From the NCBI GenBank assembly GCA_009823395.1, contig CM020514.1:818881-882880 (forward strand): a DNA stretch of 64,000 nt. The letters run 5' to 3'. This document shows, one piece after another, positions 1 through 10,841 of this stretch. The position numbers were made by a program, and so were the translations under genes. The number at the start of each line of letters is the position of its first letter. Within the stretch, counting starts at the first letter, position 1. Origin of the DNA: Thamnaconus septentrionalis. Its lineage: Eukaryota; Chordata; Actinopteri; Tetraodontiformes; Monacanthidae. Below the pieces are notes generated by a model. It saw only the letters and a program-made list of their open reading frames with translations. It searched no databases and was not told where the DNA came from.

Positions 1-359
1 TCCAGACAGAGGATGCTAAACAAGGAAGGCCACCAGTGACCTGAGCCCCCCCGCCTGCACCTTTGACTGGCTTCCTTCAGGGTGACCATACTGCCCCCCT
101 CTGTTTAAACTCCTGAACAGCCAGCACAGTTCCTAACTTTAGTTTCTCAGCTGGTCTGGAGAAGCATTAAAACTACTTCTGCTCCTAATAACTGTTCATG
201 ACATGTGACTACTGAGCTCTGTCCATGATGGATGTCTGGTGACTGTTGATGTATTTTATTTATTTATATATTTCTGAAATGCCTTGTGTGTGTGTGAGAC
301 CTGCTGCAATCCAATTTAAAAGACTACTACATTTTTTTCTATTTCCTTTTCAGCCCACC
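1..359. other. No gene recognised
   Basis: AT-rich intergenic or UTR-like sequence. I see no exon with plausible splice sites and no similarity to other parts of the window. Confidence 0.4.
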
Positions 360-520
360 TGGTCAAAGCAGATGACCTCTCACCCTCTGGAGTCTGGATC
401 TGCTCCAGGTCTCTTCTCACTGTTGCCCCCTGCTGCTCTGGGGGCCCAGTTGTTTTTTTCTCTGATTGGACAATGAGACGCCTTTGGTTGTGATTTAGCG
501 CTGGACAAACAAAAGAGAGA
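360..520 (+). mobile_element. 3' tail fragment of an L2-like LINE
   Basis: This stretch matches the 3' end of the LINE at 1,036-2,897: 'CCCTCTGGAGTCTGG', then 'GGGGGCCC', 'TCTCTGATTGG' and 'TTGTGATTTAGCGCTG' in the same order. It is diverged and lacks the ATT tail, so it is an older 5'-truncated copy. The family assignment rests on the better-preserved copies in this window. Confidence 0.6.
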
Positions 521-650
521 AAACAGGTGCAGCTCTTCAAAAAGGAAATCACATTTTTCTCACCGTCATCATGGACTGCCAACAAGTTATGGCAACTGTA
601 GTTCTGTAAAGAGCAGCCAGAGGGCGCCCTGAAGTCAAAACTACCATTCT
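521..650. repeat. Inverted copy of the 30.53-30.66 kb segment
   Basis: The stretch containing 'AGGTGCAGCTCTTCAA', 'CATGGACTGCCAACAAG' and 'GAGCAGCCAGAGGGCGCCCT' recurs reverse-complemented at about 30,530-30,660, which is inside an NLR 3' remnant. It is therefore probably a detached piece of NLR 3' flank. No coding frame is conserved between the two. Confidence 0.55.
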
Positions 651-948
651 ACTCCAGTCTTTACAGAGAAATTAACACATGCTGAAAAAACTCTTCCAGC
701 AGCAACTAGAATAAATACTGAGTGAATGACTTTGAACACAATTTGCATCTTTGAAATCTTTTTAAAAAGAAAAGCAACCAGCGTGTTTTTCCAATGTGAG
801 CAATAGAAAGTCCAGATATTTGTGTACAAATGCAGGAAGTCAAAGTAAAAAGTCAGAGAAATACTCAAGTAAAGTACAGATACTTGGAAAATGGACTGAA
901 GTACAGTGACAAAGTATTTGTACTTTGTTCCTTGCCACCTCTGGCCAC

Positions 949-953
949 AGGTG

Positions 954-1013
<60 letters not shown>

Positions 1014-1029
1014 TGTGTGTGTGTGCTTA
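949..1029. repeat. (GCGT)n/(GT)n microsatellite
   Basis: About 16 GTGC/GCGT units pass into GT dinucleotides. It directly abuts the 5' truncation point of the L2-like LINE. Apparent ORFs of alternating V/C/A/R residues here are repeat artefacts. Confidence 0.95.
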
Positions 1030-1035
1030 GCATTG

Positions 1036-2866
1036 CTTAAGGTAAGTAATGATCTCTTGTGTGCATCTGACAGAGGTCTTCTCTCTGTTCTGGTCCTCCT
1101 AGATCTCAGTGCAGCAATTGATACAGTTGACCACAGCATTCTTCTTAGGAGATTAGAAGATGCTATTGGCATCAAGGATCGCGCCTTGGACTGGTTTGGA
1201 TCTTACTTGTCTGACCGCTTTCAGTTTGTTCATGTTCATAATCATTCATCAGAACGTAGGAGGGTTAGTCATGGTGTCCCTCAAGGATCTGTACTTGGGC
1301 CACTCCTCTTCAACATCTACATGACACCTCTTGGTGACATCATCAGAAAGCATAACATCAGTTTCCATTCCTATGCAGATGACACACAGCTGTCCTTGTC
1401 TTTTAAGGAAAATGAGGCTCATCAGTTGGCCAAATTGGAATCTTGTCTTCGTGATGTCAGAACTTGGATGACACAGAATTTCTTGTTGCTTAATACCGAT
1501 AAAACTGAGGTCATTATATTTGGTTCGCGAGAGAGTAGGGACAGAGCCTTTGATGGACAGGGTGGTCTATTTGGTACGACACCCAGTTCTACTGTGAGGA
1601 ACCTTGGAGTCACATTGCCAAAATTTGAGGTTTTTTGTCCTTCAAAGATGCTGAAAAAATAATCCATGCTTTTGTTACATCTAGGCTAGATTACTGTAAC
1701 TCGGTACTAGCAGGATGCCCAAATTCATCCCTGAGGACATTACAGTTAATCCAAAACTCTGCGGCACGATTGTTAACCAGAACTAGAAGGAGGCAGCATA
1801 TCACTCCAATCTTGGCTTCCTTGCATTGGCTGCCTGTCAAATTTAGAATTGAATTTAAGATTCTAGTTTTAACTTACAAAGCTCTTCATTCTCAGGCTCC
1901 TTCTTATATTAGGGAACTAATTGAACTTTATCATCCTCCAAGAGCCCTTCGCTCTGAGGATTCAGGTCTTTTAGTTATCCCAAAAATTTCAAGAGTTAGG
2001 TCAGGAGGTAGGTGTTTCAGTTTCCTGGCACCTTTATTTTGGAATCATCTTCCAGCCTCGGTGAGGGGGCAGACACAGTTAGTTTATTTAGGAGTAGACT
2101 TAAGACTTTCCTTTTCTTAAAGCTTATAGTTAGATTCCATCCACTGTCAGTTAAGCTGCTATAGGCTTACGCCGTGGAGGGAGATCTTTCGCTCCCGTTA
2201 CAGGGATCGTTGCTCTGTGCAGGCCGAGCTTCTATCACTCTCCTCACCCAATCAATCTTTGACTCTTTGACTCTATCTACTCTGTCCAAACTAGCTCTCA
2301 TTATGCTTTGTACAGTATGCTCGATATGCATGATACTGCCGCAGTCTCTGTGTCCCCGGCAGGTGATGACCACTGCGCCAGGAGCTGGATTGTGCTGTCC
2401 TGGGGGTCTTGGTGTCATCGCTTTGTCCCACCACCACGCCTAGGACCTGGACTTGTCCTATCGGCAGATTGTCCATCGAGCTAGGCTCTTGCCTTCCAAA
2501 GCATGGACACTTACAGCCCACGCGGACAGCAGCCTTGAATTATTTCCTATTCTTTGTGTTTATATCCGTTTTGTGAATGCCTGGTTGGTGTATCTGTTTT
2601 TCACTCTGTCCTGTCTGCCACCCTGGCTCACTCTGCTGCTTCCTCTCTTTCTCTGTATCTCCTCTATTTTTGTATTTCACCCCAACTACTCATAGGCAGA
2701 TGATGGCCCTCTGGAGTCTGGTTCTGCCCTAGGTTTCTTCCCACAGGGGAGTTTTTCCCAGCCACTGTCGCATCTTGCTTGCTCCGGGGGCCCGGTTGGT
2801 TCTCTCTGATTGTATAAAGCGCTTTGAGACACCATTGGTTGTGATTTAGCGCTGTACAAATAAAAG

Positions 2867-2897
<31 letters not shown>
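1036..2897 (+). mobile_element. 5'-truncated L2-like LINE
   Basis: A non-LTR retrotransposon with a partial reverse transcriptase, a ~750-bp 3' UTR and an (ATT)n tail at 2,868-2,897. The 3' UTR ends with 'AAGCGCTTTGAGAC', 'GTGATTTAGCGCTGTAC' and 'AAATAAAAG', a layout known for L2/CR1-type fish LINEs. The same 3' end recurs at 360-520, 16,505-17,012 (minus) and 50,000-50,680 (minus), so it is a repeated family here. The endonuclease domain is missing, so this is a dead truncated copy. Confidence 0.85.
1037..2120 (+). pseudogene. L2-like LINE reverse transcriptase, broken
   Basis: The first open part (1,037-1,662) carries motif A (LLDLSAAIDTVDHSILL), motif B (GVPQGSVLGPLLFNIYM) and the YADD active site (YADDTQ). 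A second frame (1,635-2,120) carries the RT thumb/C-terminal region (HAFVTSRLDYCNS, LTRTRRRQHITPI, LHWLPV). The homologous copy at 52,144-52,416 (minus) contains extra codons between LGVTL and the ..IAKIRGFLSF stretch, so here roughly 100 bp were lost at about 1,617 with a frame change. It would not give a working RT. Confidence 0.85.
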
Positions 2898-2898
<1 letters not shown>

Positions 2899-2951
2899 GG
2901 GTGTGGCAGTGAGAGTCAGTCCTGTTGGACTTTGGCCTTAATCTTTATAAA

Positions 2952-3034
2952 ATGAGTAGCAGCAGAAGCAGGAAGAGAAGTCAGAGTTGTTCTGTGTCAA
3001 GCTCCATTTTGAGGCAAAGCAGCAGCAGCAGCAG
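2952..3034 (+). CDS. NLR copy 1, 5'-most serine/polyglutamine-type exon
   Basis: An ATG opens a short Ser/Arg-rich stretch that ends in an AGC run and a strong donor (CAG|GTGAGT). The same AGC/CAG-repeat exon precedes copies 2, 3 and 4, at about 29,662, 40,263 and 49,361 on the minus strand. The start codon is not conserved (ATG in copies 2 and 4, lost in copy 3). It may therefore be a 5' UTR exon, with translation starting in the next exon at 3,222. Confidence 0.45.
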
Positions 3035-3221
3035 GTGAGTCGTCACTGAGTGAAGAACTCATGAAATGTGATGTGAGTGGACACCAACAGTCGTGTGTCT
3101 GCTTGATCCCACTGGGAACTCAGTGTTTCTTCCTGTTCTCTCTGTCTGAAGTGGAACTCACTGGGTTCACAGCTCACTTTCACACTTGATGTTTCACCTC
3201 AGACTGACTCCAGGACTCAAG

Positions 3222-3352
3222 ATGAGTCTTCCAGTGGAAGAAGAGGAGGACGGAGCAAAGTCTCCAGGGTCCAGTGGGGTGTCTCTGAAGAGTGACTGGT
3301 CCATGAGTCAACCTATATACTTCAGTAATGAACCTGGAGCCTCTGGAACACA
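3222..3352 (+). CDS. NLR copy 1, N-terminal exon 1
   Basis: The ATG starts MSLPVEEEEDGAKSPGSSG..., followed by SLKSDWSM and a FSNEPGASGT tail. The donor is ACA CA|GTAAGG, giving 43 codons and phase 2. This acidic, Ser/Pro-rich head with the 'SPGSSG...KSDWSM' motif is the usual N-terminus of fish NLRC3-like proteins, where one or more near-identical exons of this type are strung together. It is followed by a second repeat exon at 3,517-3,615 in compatible phase. Function of the motif is not established. Confidence 0.7.
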
Positions 3353-3516
3353 GTAAGGAACCAGGCTACCTGTATTGGATGATGACTAGACAGACACTAT
3401 TAGTCAGATTTAAAAAGCTTTGAATAATTTAGAAAACCTTTAATCTGACCAGATAATCGAAATCAACTTCTTTGGAAAATGATTTTGCTTTGCGGAGTTG
3501 TTTTCAAGACACAGAG

Positions 3517-3615
3517 TGTGAAGTCTCCAGGGTCCAGTGGGGTGACTCTGAAGAGTGACTGGTCCATGGGTCACCCTATGGTCTTCAGTAATGAACCTGG
3601 AGCCTCTGGAACACA
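3517..3615 (+). CDS. NLR copy 1, N-terminal repeat exon 2
   Basis: A 99-bp symmetric phase-2 exon that repeats the module of exon 1: VKSPGSSGVTLKSDWSMGHP, then VFSNEPGASGT. It ends ACACA|GTAAG. An almost identical exon lies reverse-complemented at 23,943-24,041. The acceptor could be after ACACAGAG (used here, keeps the frame) or a few bases upstream. Because it is symmetric it can be skipped or duplicated without a frame change. Confidence 0.65.
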
Positions 3616-4348
3616 GTAAGAACACTAATGTCCTTGTTTCTCAGTCTAATTCTAGTTTGATTTGACAGTGATAAATTCCTCTGAAGGTGAAAAGGTGTCA
3701 GATGTTGTGGTCACTGGTCAAGAGAAGAGAATCTTTGACATGGTCACATTCATCATGTTGAAATGCAGCAAAGCCCTTCTGAGACTGAACTTTATGCAGT
3801 GGCAGGAATGTTTGATGCTCTGTCATAAAGTGCAGCTCAACTCCACTGAGATGAATTTCAATCCAAAGTTCAGTGCAATGTGACTCCACTGTCTCTGTCT
3901 ACTGAGAAACAAAGGGCCAGTTCCACAGAGCCACTGCTCAACCAGAGCCCACCAGGTGTAAACCACACCAAATAGAAAATATACATTTAATAGATGAATA
4001 TGTCATCTAATAATATATTAGATGATGTGACAAGACCAGCATATAGAACAGCTACAAATCCATGACGGGCGCAACGTGGTGGCAAAAGGACGGTGTCATT
4101 AACCTGCGCTCCATTCTTTGTGGCTCAAATTGTTTGATTGTGAAGCTGCATGAAGGGATTGAATTTAGAAAACAGAGCAAAAGAAAAGAAGTTATTTGTG
4201 AAGAGCTGACTAGGAGGCCAGCAGGCTGTCAGTTAGTGTTGATGGAGACAATGATTCCATCCAACTAATGATGGTGTCAGAAAAACAGCCGACAAGTGAT
4301 GGACACCAACAACTGATCCAATGAGTCAAAGCCAAAGTGTCTCCACAG
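3616..4348 (+). repeat. NLR copy 1 intron, inverted duplicate of 23.21-23.94 kb
   Basis: The intron between N-terminal exon 2 and the NACHT exon is matched over nearly its whole length by the minus-strand intron of copy 2. Even the accidental 73-codon frame at 3,662-3,883 recurs at 23,675-23,896 with only a couple of changes. No exon is apparent inside. The likeness indicates recent duplication or gene conversion in inverted orientation. Confidence 0.7.
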
Positions 4349-6032
4349 GAAGACGGAGGGGAGTCCTGTTGGTGAGGAGCAGCAGCTGCAGGAGCTTCTA
4401 CAACAGCAGAAGATCAGTCTGGAGAGGAGATGTGAACGTGTGACTGAAGGTGAAGAAGCAGGAAGTCAAACCCTCCTCAACAGCATCTACACTGAGCTCT
4501 ACATCACTGAGGGACTGAGTGAGGAGGTCAACAGAGAGCATGAGGTCAGGCTGCTGGAGACTAAGGAGAGCCTCCACGACCGTCCAATCAGGTGCCTCCA
4601 GATCTTTGAAGCCTCACCTGAGCAGCACGGACTCAGAGTCAGAGTGGTGCTGACCAATGGCGTCGCTGGGGTTGGAAAAACCTTCTCAGTGCAGAAGTTC
4701 ACTCTGGACTGGGCCCAGGGCCTGGAGAACCAGGACCTTCATCTGGTGCTTCCTCTCTCATTCAGGGAGCTCAACTTGGCCAAAGAGCAGCACTACAGTC
4801 TTCTGGAGCTGCTCCATGTTTTCCATCCAACGTTAGAGAAGCTCACAGCAGAGCAGCTGGATGTCTGCAAACTTCTCTTCATCTTGGACGGCCTGGATGA
4901 AAGCAGACTGGCTCTGGACTTTGAGGAGAACCAGGTGGTGACTGACGTCACACAGAAGAAGTCAGTCAGCGTCCTTCGAACAAACTTGATCAGAGGAGAT
5001 CTGCTTCCCTCGGCTGTGCTGTGGATAACTTCCAGCCCTGCAGCAGCCAATCAGATCCCTCCGTCATGTGTGGAAAGGCTGACAGAAGTACGAGGCTTCA
5101 CCGATGACCAGAAGGAGGAGTATTTCAGGAGGAGGTTCAGAGATAGAGGAGATGTGTCCAGCAGGATCATCTCCCACATCAAGGCCTCCATGAGCCTCCA
5201 CATCATGTGTCAGATCCCGGTCTTCTGCTGGATCACTGCCACAGTTCTGGAGAGCATGTTGAGCTCAGAGCAGAGAGGACAGCTGCCCAAGACCCTGACT
5301 GACATGTACTCACACTTCCTGCTGATCCAGACCAAGAGGAAGCAGCACAAGTATGCAGGAGATCATCAGACCACAGATCCACAGGAGCTGACGGAGGCTG
5401 ACAGGGAGCTTCTTCTGAAGCTGGGCCAGCTGGCATTTGAACATCTAGAGAGTGGAAACATCATGTTCTACAGTGAAGACCTTGAGAAGTGTGGTCTCAG
5501 TGTGACTGACACCTCTGTGTACTCAGGAGTTTGTACAGAGATCTTCAGAAGAGAGAGTGTGATCTTCCACAAAACCGTCTACTGCTTCGTTCATCTGAGC
5601 GTTCAGGAGTTTCTGGCTGCAGTCTACAGCTTCCACTGTCACACCAATAGGAAGATGACAGAAGATGGTCACTCTGGAGAAGCCTTGGATGAGTTCCTAA
5701 AGAGGATGATGGAGAAATCCCTGCAGAGTCCAAACGGTCACCTGGACTTGTTTGTTCGCTTTCTCCATGGACTCAGTCTGGAATCCAATCAGAGACTCTT
5801 AGGGGGCCTGCAGGGTGTCACTGACAACCATCCAGGAGTTCCTGCAGTCAGAGAACAGATCAGAGAAGGAACTCTCAGCCATCCAGTGTTCAGCTCTGGC
5901 CTACATGCTGCAGATGTCAGAGGAGGTTCTGGAGGAGTTGGACCTCAGCAAGTACAACACATCCATTGAGGGAAGAATGAGACTGATTCCAGCTGTGAGG
6001 AACTGCAAGAAGGCTGTGATACGTTTAGGAAG
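4349..6032 (+). pseudogene. NLRC3-like FISNA-NACHT exon, copy 1, frameshifted
   Basis: The acceptor CTCCACAG|G joins in phase 2 to the preceding exon. The exon encodes a glutamine-rich coil, the FISNA region (TLLNSIYTELYITEGLSEEV), then NACHT: Walker A GVAGVGKT at 4,659-4,682, Walker B LLFILDGLDE, the helical/winged-helix part and [17 protein letters not shown]. The family senses ligands through C-terminal LRRs and oligomerises through NACHT in the cytoplasm. Compared with copies 3 and 4, about 128 bp are missing at 5,832. This shifts the frame and leads to a stop at 5,967; the downstream frame still reads [11 protein letters not shown]... to the donor AAG|GTACGG. No LRR exon follows on this strand. 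Confidence 0.85.
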
Positions 6033-6042
6033 GTACGGAAAC

Positions 6043-6043
<1 letters not shown>

Positions 6044-6109
<66 letters not shown>
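6044..6109. repeat. (TG)n tract just inside the intron
   Basis: About 33 TG units begin roughly 12 bases after the NACHT-exon donor of copy 1. The equivalent tract lies after the NACHT exon in the minus-strand copies at 19,437-19,461 and 37,316-37,403, and at 59,645-59,701 in copy 5. Confidence 0.95.
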
Positions 6110-6110
<1 letters not shown>

Positions 6111-6690
6111 GAAACTCTATGTGCTGTCATTCTTGGCCAGGTCTCTCTTGTAAAAGAGATCTTGGATCTCAAAGGGACAAACCTGATTAAATAGTTATCA
6201 TAATAATTCAACTACAGAAAATAGTTGTCAGAATAATAAATAAAGTTCCCTAAAGCACAAATAAATCATTGATAGAGTCAAAGATCTTCCAATTCATAGA
6301 TATAGTGGACTTGAAAACATTCGAAATACTATTTCCAGGAAAGAATGAAAATCTTGCTCTCAGTATTCTAAGTTTTTTAAAGTGAGAGAAAATCAATCCA
6401 TTTTCAGAGGGTTGAGTGTCTTTGAATGATGGAAGGTGAGAACCATTGTTAAATACAGATGTCTTTCTTTTTTGGGAGTTCCATTTTGGAATGGGATCAG
6501 TGACCATTTGAAAATGTGTGCTTCTTTGTTGAGTTGATAATATCTTGAAGGCAAAATACTTGATGATGATGAGGATAAATGATTGAATTGTGAGTCAATG
6601 ATGAAGAATAATGTCAAGCATATTTTGTTGAGTTGCATTTCTCTTTTTTTCCTTTTTGATTTTGTCTGACTAATTATTCCAGGTAATCTT
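6111..6690 (+). repeat. Intronic segment duplicated inversely at 59.04-59.64 kb
   Basis: From 'GAAACT..ATGTGCTGTCATTCTTGGCCAGG' onward this matches the reverse complement of 59,040-59,640 over about 580 bp with modest divergence. In both places it starts right after the TG/CA tract, so it is the first part of the intron after the NACHT exon. Short frames here encode no recognisable protein. Confidence 0.75.
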
Positions 6691-6794
6691 ATGGACTGTA
6701 TAGGAGAGGCAAGAATCAGCTTGGGCTTCAGCCTGCTGCTTTTTCCTTCACACAGTTGTTATGTTTTTGTTGTTGTGAGTCTTTATAATGTGCA

Positions 6795-7812
6795 CGTGAT
6801 ACTGGCACTGGGTCCTGGTCCTGGATACTGGTACTGGATACTGGCACTGGATCCTGGTACTAGATACTGGCACTGGATACTGGCACTGGATCCTGGTTCT
6901 GGATACTGAATACTAATACTGGATACTGGTACTGAATACTGGTACTTGATACTGGCACTGGATCCTGGTACTGGATACTGGCACTGGATACTGGTACTGA
7001 ATACTAGTACTGAATACTAGTACTGGATACTGGTATTGGTACTGGATACTGGCACTTGATACTGGCACTGGGTCCTGGTACTGGATACTGGCACTGAATA
7101 CTGGTACTGGATACTAATACTGGATACTGGTACTGGATACTGGTACTGAATACTGGCACTGGATACTAGTACTGGTACTGGATACTGGCACTTGATACTG
7201 GCACTGGATCCTGGTTCTGGATACTGAATACTAATACTGGATACTGGTACTGAATACTAGTACTGGATACTGGTACTGAATACTGGTACTGGATACTGGC
7301 ACTGGATACTGGTACTGAATACTAATACTGGATACTGGTACTGAATACTGGATACTAGTACTGGATACTGGTACTGAATACTTGCACTGGATACTGGTAA
7401 TGGATGATTGCTTGGTAATGGATTATGTTTGGTTCTCAGCATTGTTTCATGTCTGTTGCTGCCTCATTAGTGCCGTAGACATGCAGTAGTTCTCTAGTAG
7501 TCCTCAAACTACTACTACTAGTAGTCTAGTAGTACTCTAACTACTCCTACCCACTGGTAGTAGATACTGGCACTGGATACTAGTACTGGTACTGGATACT
7601 GGCACGTGATACTGGCACTGGGTCCTGGTACTGGATACTGTTACTGAATACTGGTACTGGATACTAATACTGGATACTGGTACTGAATACTGGCACTGGA
7701 TACTAGTATTGGTACTGGATACTGGCACTTGATACTGGCACTGGATCCTGGTTCTGGATACTGGATACTAGTACTGGATACTGGTACTGAATACTGGCAC
7801 TGGATACTGGTA
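6795..7812 (+). repeat. Minisatellite with GATACTGG/GGTACTGG-type units, two blocks
   Basis: Block 1 (about 6,795-7,395) and block 2 (about 7,557-7,812) consist of degenerate 6-bp half-units (TACTGG, CACTGG, TACTGA) combined into 12-18-bp repeats. The blocks are separated by a ~160-bp unique spacer (7,396-7,556). That spacer recurs after block 2 at 7,813-7,962, so the array has a higher-order [block + spacer] unit. Apparent Tyr/Gln/Ser/Val-rich ORFs are artefacts of the repeat. Confidence 0.9.
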
Positions 7813-7962
7813 CTGGATGATTGCCTGGTAATGGATTATATTTTGTTCTCAGCATTGTTTCATGTCTGTTGCTGCCTCATTAGTGCCGTAGACCTGCAGT
7901 AGTTCTCTAGTAGTCCTCAAACTACTGCTACTAGTAGTCTCGTAGTACTCTAACTACTCTTA
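7813..7962 (+). repeat. Minisatellite spacer, second copy
   Basis: Contains 'GATGATTGCCTGGTAATGG', 'CAGCATTGTTTCATG', 'GCCTCATTAGTGCCGTAGAC' and 'ACTACTGCTACTAG'. It repeats 7,403-7,556 directly and appears reverse-complemented at about 10,842-10,945. Confidence 0.8.
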
Positions 7963-7965
7963 CCC

Positions 7966-8048
7966 ACTGTAAAGCACTTTGAGATCATTTATTTTATGTA
8001 AGGCGCTCTTTTAAATAAAATACATTATTGTTATTATTATTATTATTA

Positions 8049-8094
<46 letters not shown>
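7966..8094 (+). mobile_element. LINE 3' tail with (TTA)n
   Basis: 'TGTAAAGCACTTTGAGATC', then 'AAATAAAATAC' and a long TTA run. It has the layout of an L2/CR1-like LINE 3' end but a different sequence from the family at 1-2.9 kb. Only the terminal ~130 bp are present. Confidence 0.55.
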
Positions 8095-8249
8095 CATAAA
8101 CTGAGGAAGGAAAACAATACTGTGCTGTCTCTTTCACCCTGAGAAAGTGGCCAAACATTGATTATTAACACTTGATGCTAATTAGGCACAGAAGTGATTC
8201 ATGTGACAATGTGTGTTTTTGTTTTTGTGTGTTTGTCTGCGTGACACAG

Positions 8250-8435
8250 AAGGAAGCAGCGATCCACCACTCTAGAGTTAAAAACGGCCACTTCACTTCC
8301 AGCCTTCATCCACGAGATTACTTTCAAAGCGATCCCTCCCGAAGCAGCAAGCCCCTCCCCCCAGCACACAAGCCCCTCCCAGCTGCACAGGCCACGCCCC
8401 CAGTCACCTTCAAGGCTTCATCTCTGGGCAAAAAG
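8250..8435 (+). CDS. cfap96: cfap96 (C4orf47) exon, third from last
   Basis: The acceptor TGACACAG is followed by 62 codons and the donor AAAAAG|GTCAGT (phase 0). The peptide has LHPRDYFQ and FKASSLGKK, which I recognise as the C-terminal half of CFAP96, formerly C4orf47/UPF0602, a microtubule- and cilium-associated protein. Between these motifs is a proline-rich stretch. The exon is in frame with the next at 8,513. No earlier cfap96 exons could be found upstream in the window, so the 5' part is either beyond base 1 or lost. Confidence 0.85.
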
Positions 8436-8512
8436 GTCAGTATTGTTCCAGACTTATTTTCAGATTTACTGTTGATGCCCTCTTGACTGTCTGGTTTTCT
8501 GGATGCTTTGAG

Positions 8513-8676
8513 TCTGGCGGGATGAAAGCAGGGACGTTCAGTGCTTATCCTTTGCATTCTGCTGATCCATATGTGATTGGACAAGCTAAAAGAAGCCAGG
8601 TAGAGCCAGTCTTCCGTCCTGCCAATGGCCCCAAGAGCACACCAGTGAAGAGTATCATCACTGTCAACACACACAG
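8513..8676 (+). CDS. cfap96: cfap96 (C4orf47) penultimate exon
   Basis: The acceptor GCTTTGAG joins phase 0. The peptide SGGMKAGTFSAYPLHSADPY...FRPANGPKSTPVKSI...NTH follows and ends CACAG|GTGCAC in phase 2. The GGMKAGTF..YP.HSADPYV and GPK..PV.SI blocks are the most conserved part of CFAP96 as I recall it. There are no stops and clean splice sites, so the exon looks functional. Confidence 0.88.
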
Positions 8677-9076
8677 GTGCACAACTCACTCTGGTATTTT
8701 TTAATGATCTTTGTGAAACTTCAAATCTCTGCACATTATAGTTGGAACTGACAGTTAATGTGTCCAGAAAACTCTGAGGGGAGGTTGTGTGAAACACTGG
8801 TATGGCACAAACAGCTCTTGATGAACTTTACTTCATCAAACGCAGCTTGGAAAGGCCCCTTGTTAATCAATTGAATCAATGACACTGTCGTGATTGAAGA
8901 TACATGAAGTTCCTCAGAGTTTTAGTCCTTGCTGAAAGCAAATAAACACATCATGTAAGATAAACAATAAACCTTATTACATTTTCCCAACATTTATCTC
9001 AAATGTAATAGTGGTTCTGCAACTAACAACCAAAGGACAATAAAACATCTTGTCTGTTGCTCATGTCTTGCTTCAG

Positions 9077-9131
9077 GAGTGTGAACTCTGCAAACTACAC
9101 TTCAAGGATTCCAGCTGTGATGGTGTTCTGA
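9077..9131 (+). CDS. cfap96: cfap96 (C4orf47) terminal exon
   Basis: The acceptor TTGCTTCAG is followed by a base completing the split Arg codon, then SVNSANYTSRIPAVMVF and TGA. Position and length fit the known short last exon (..NSKNY.. in mammals). The phase (2 into 1) matches the preceding exon exactly. Confidence 0.85.
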
Positions 9132-9369
9132 CCAGTCAGTTCATCAACACGTCGGGTCACAGTCCATCGCCTGTTCTTCTGTCCACAACAAATGATTTTA
9201 CTGCTTTACCTTGATCAGCCACAATGAGGAGCATCACTACATTGAGACACAGCAGTTTCACAAGACTTCAATGAACGTTCACCTTCCTTTTCTTTTCATT
9301 TTTCTATTCCTTCATATTTCTGCGTATTTCTGTGACATTCTCCATAAGAATCATATTCTCACAAAGCTG

Positions 9370-9375
9370 AATAAA
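9370..9375 (+). terminator. Poly(A) signal candidate for cfap96
   Basis: AATAAA about 240 bp after the cfap96 stop codon, followed by a T-rich stretch. It is a plausible 3' end; cleavage site not determined. Confidence 0.5.
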
Positions 9376-9429
9376 CTGCTTTTGTGTCCCATTCTAAGAC
9401 TAATGTTAATGGTCAGCAAGTGATTATTC

Positions 9430-10130
9430 AGAACTGTAATTACTTGTGTGGTACTTTAAGTTGAAATATAGAGGAAATGCTGCTAGATGACCTCTGGTGG
9501 GAGATAAAACATATTCATAATTGTCTGATCCATGACAAATGTATTGAAATAATTGTGTTGTCAGTGACCACAAATATGCATTCTTCAGTAGTGACCCTGA
9601 AATCCTTGGAGACAAAGGTTGGTGACCACCCAGCAGCTGCTGGCAGCCTTGAAACAAGGGACTTCTCCACTCTTCTTCCACTTCTCACCAAGTTCCACCT
9701 TCTGGAGATGAAACAGAAACACTTCAGAGTTTAAAACTGGCCACTGGGGTCACATTAACTCAGGCCACTGCACATCTGGGTACCATGGGGATAAACAAGG
9801 AAACTCACTTTCAAAGAGGACAAGAAGAAAACTGCGTCACCGTCGAATAGGAAGACAGAATAAGTCTGGGAGGAGTTGAATGGGAAGCAGCAGTCATGCT
9901 GGAAAAGCAGCTGAGGGCATCTGCATGCAGAACTGACTGGAGTGGGCAATGAGGAAGGCAGGGAGAGAGTGAACAGAGTAGCACAGAGTCCAGACTGAGA
10001 ATCATCATCAACCAAATGTGCACATAACCCAGCAGGTCCTGATCCTGCCATCAAAAGTTTGGCCAACAGTCTCGTCTCAGTGTTTGTGGGACACTCAACC
10101 ATTTTACCCTGCTGGCTCAGTCCACCACCA
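9430..10130. other. No gene recognised
   Basis: Unique-looking sequence between cfap96 and the CpG-rich block. Short open frames on both strands show no domain or splice structure I can support. Confidence 0.4.
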
Positions 10131-10139
10131 AGCAAATTA

Positions 10140-10840
10140 GCGGGATGACACCATATTTTTGGACGCGGGACGTCGCGGAAGCAATCGGCATTGAGTTCCG
10201 TCTCCACGCACCAAACCCAGCGGGGTGTCACCCCCGCCGGCAAGCTGCACCCCCTCCGCTTTCACCGCTGCGTGTCTGCTGACGTCATCGCGCTGAGATC
10301 GCATGATGAAGTGCTACAGAATTCAAGAGTCCGGCGCTGGCCAGTGTTCTTAGTTGTTGGCCACTTTTGGCTGTAGTGGAACGATGACGTCGTTCACGCC
10401 AGACTTGAAGCGGCCGCGGAGGTGCGCGTGTCCGCCGTGCAGCGATTGTTTCGGCGTCTGGTCCATTTTGTGCGCGAGCAGCGGGCGAAACAGCCACAGG
10501 ACAATGAACAATTATCGAGCGCTGATGGAACGTGATCGAAAACTTTTACATCAGTACTTGATATACGCCGCGACATGCGCGATATTATGATTTAGCGCAC
10601 GTTATGCTCAACGTCACCCCGTGCGGCAGGGAAAAAAGGTGGTGTTGACCCGGGTTTCCAGATTCCACCGCATGCCGATTAGTGAGGAGTCGATCGGAGC
10701 CGATTTTGACCCGGGTCAATTGCCGGGTTGTTTGACCCGTTTTGTCGCGGGACAGCGCGGCTCGGTGAGCAGATTCCACCGCCACCAAATGCCGATTATT
10801 TTCAAAAAAACCCACGTTTTTTGGGCAGTGGAATTGGGGC
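10140..10840. other. CpG-rich block, probable mobile-element debris
   Basis: Much richer in CG than its surroundings, with CGGGTCAA, GACGTCATCGCGC and GCGCGATATTATG. A 'CAGATTCCACCGC...ATGCCGATTA' module is present twice (about 10,658 and 10,770). The part at 10,385-10,500 ('GACGTCGTTCACGCCAGA', 'CAGCGATTGTTTCGGCGTCTGG') recurs diverged at 18,335-18,430. It looks like a dispersed element rather than a gene-associated CpG island, but no termini could be fixed. Confidence 0.45.
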
Positions 10841-10841
10841 T

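Noticed and set aside
3662..3883. 73-codon ORF conserved at 23,675-23,896
   Set aside because: It is within the duplicated NLR intron; the opposite-strand frame is equally conserved, so it reflects sequence identity and not selection on protein.
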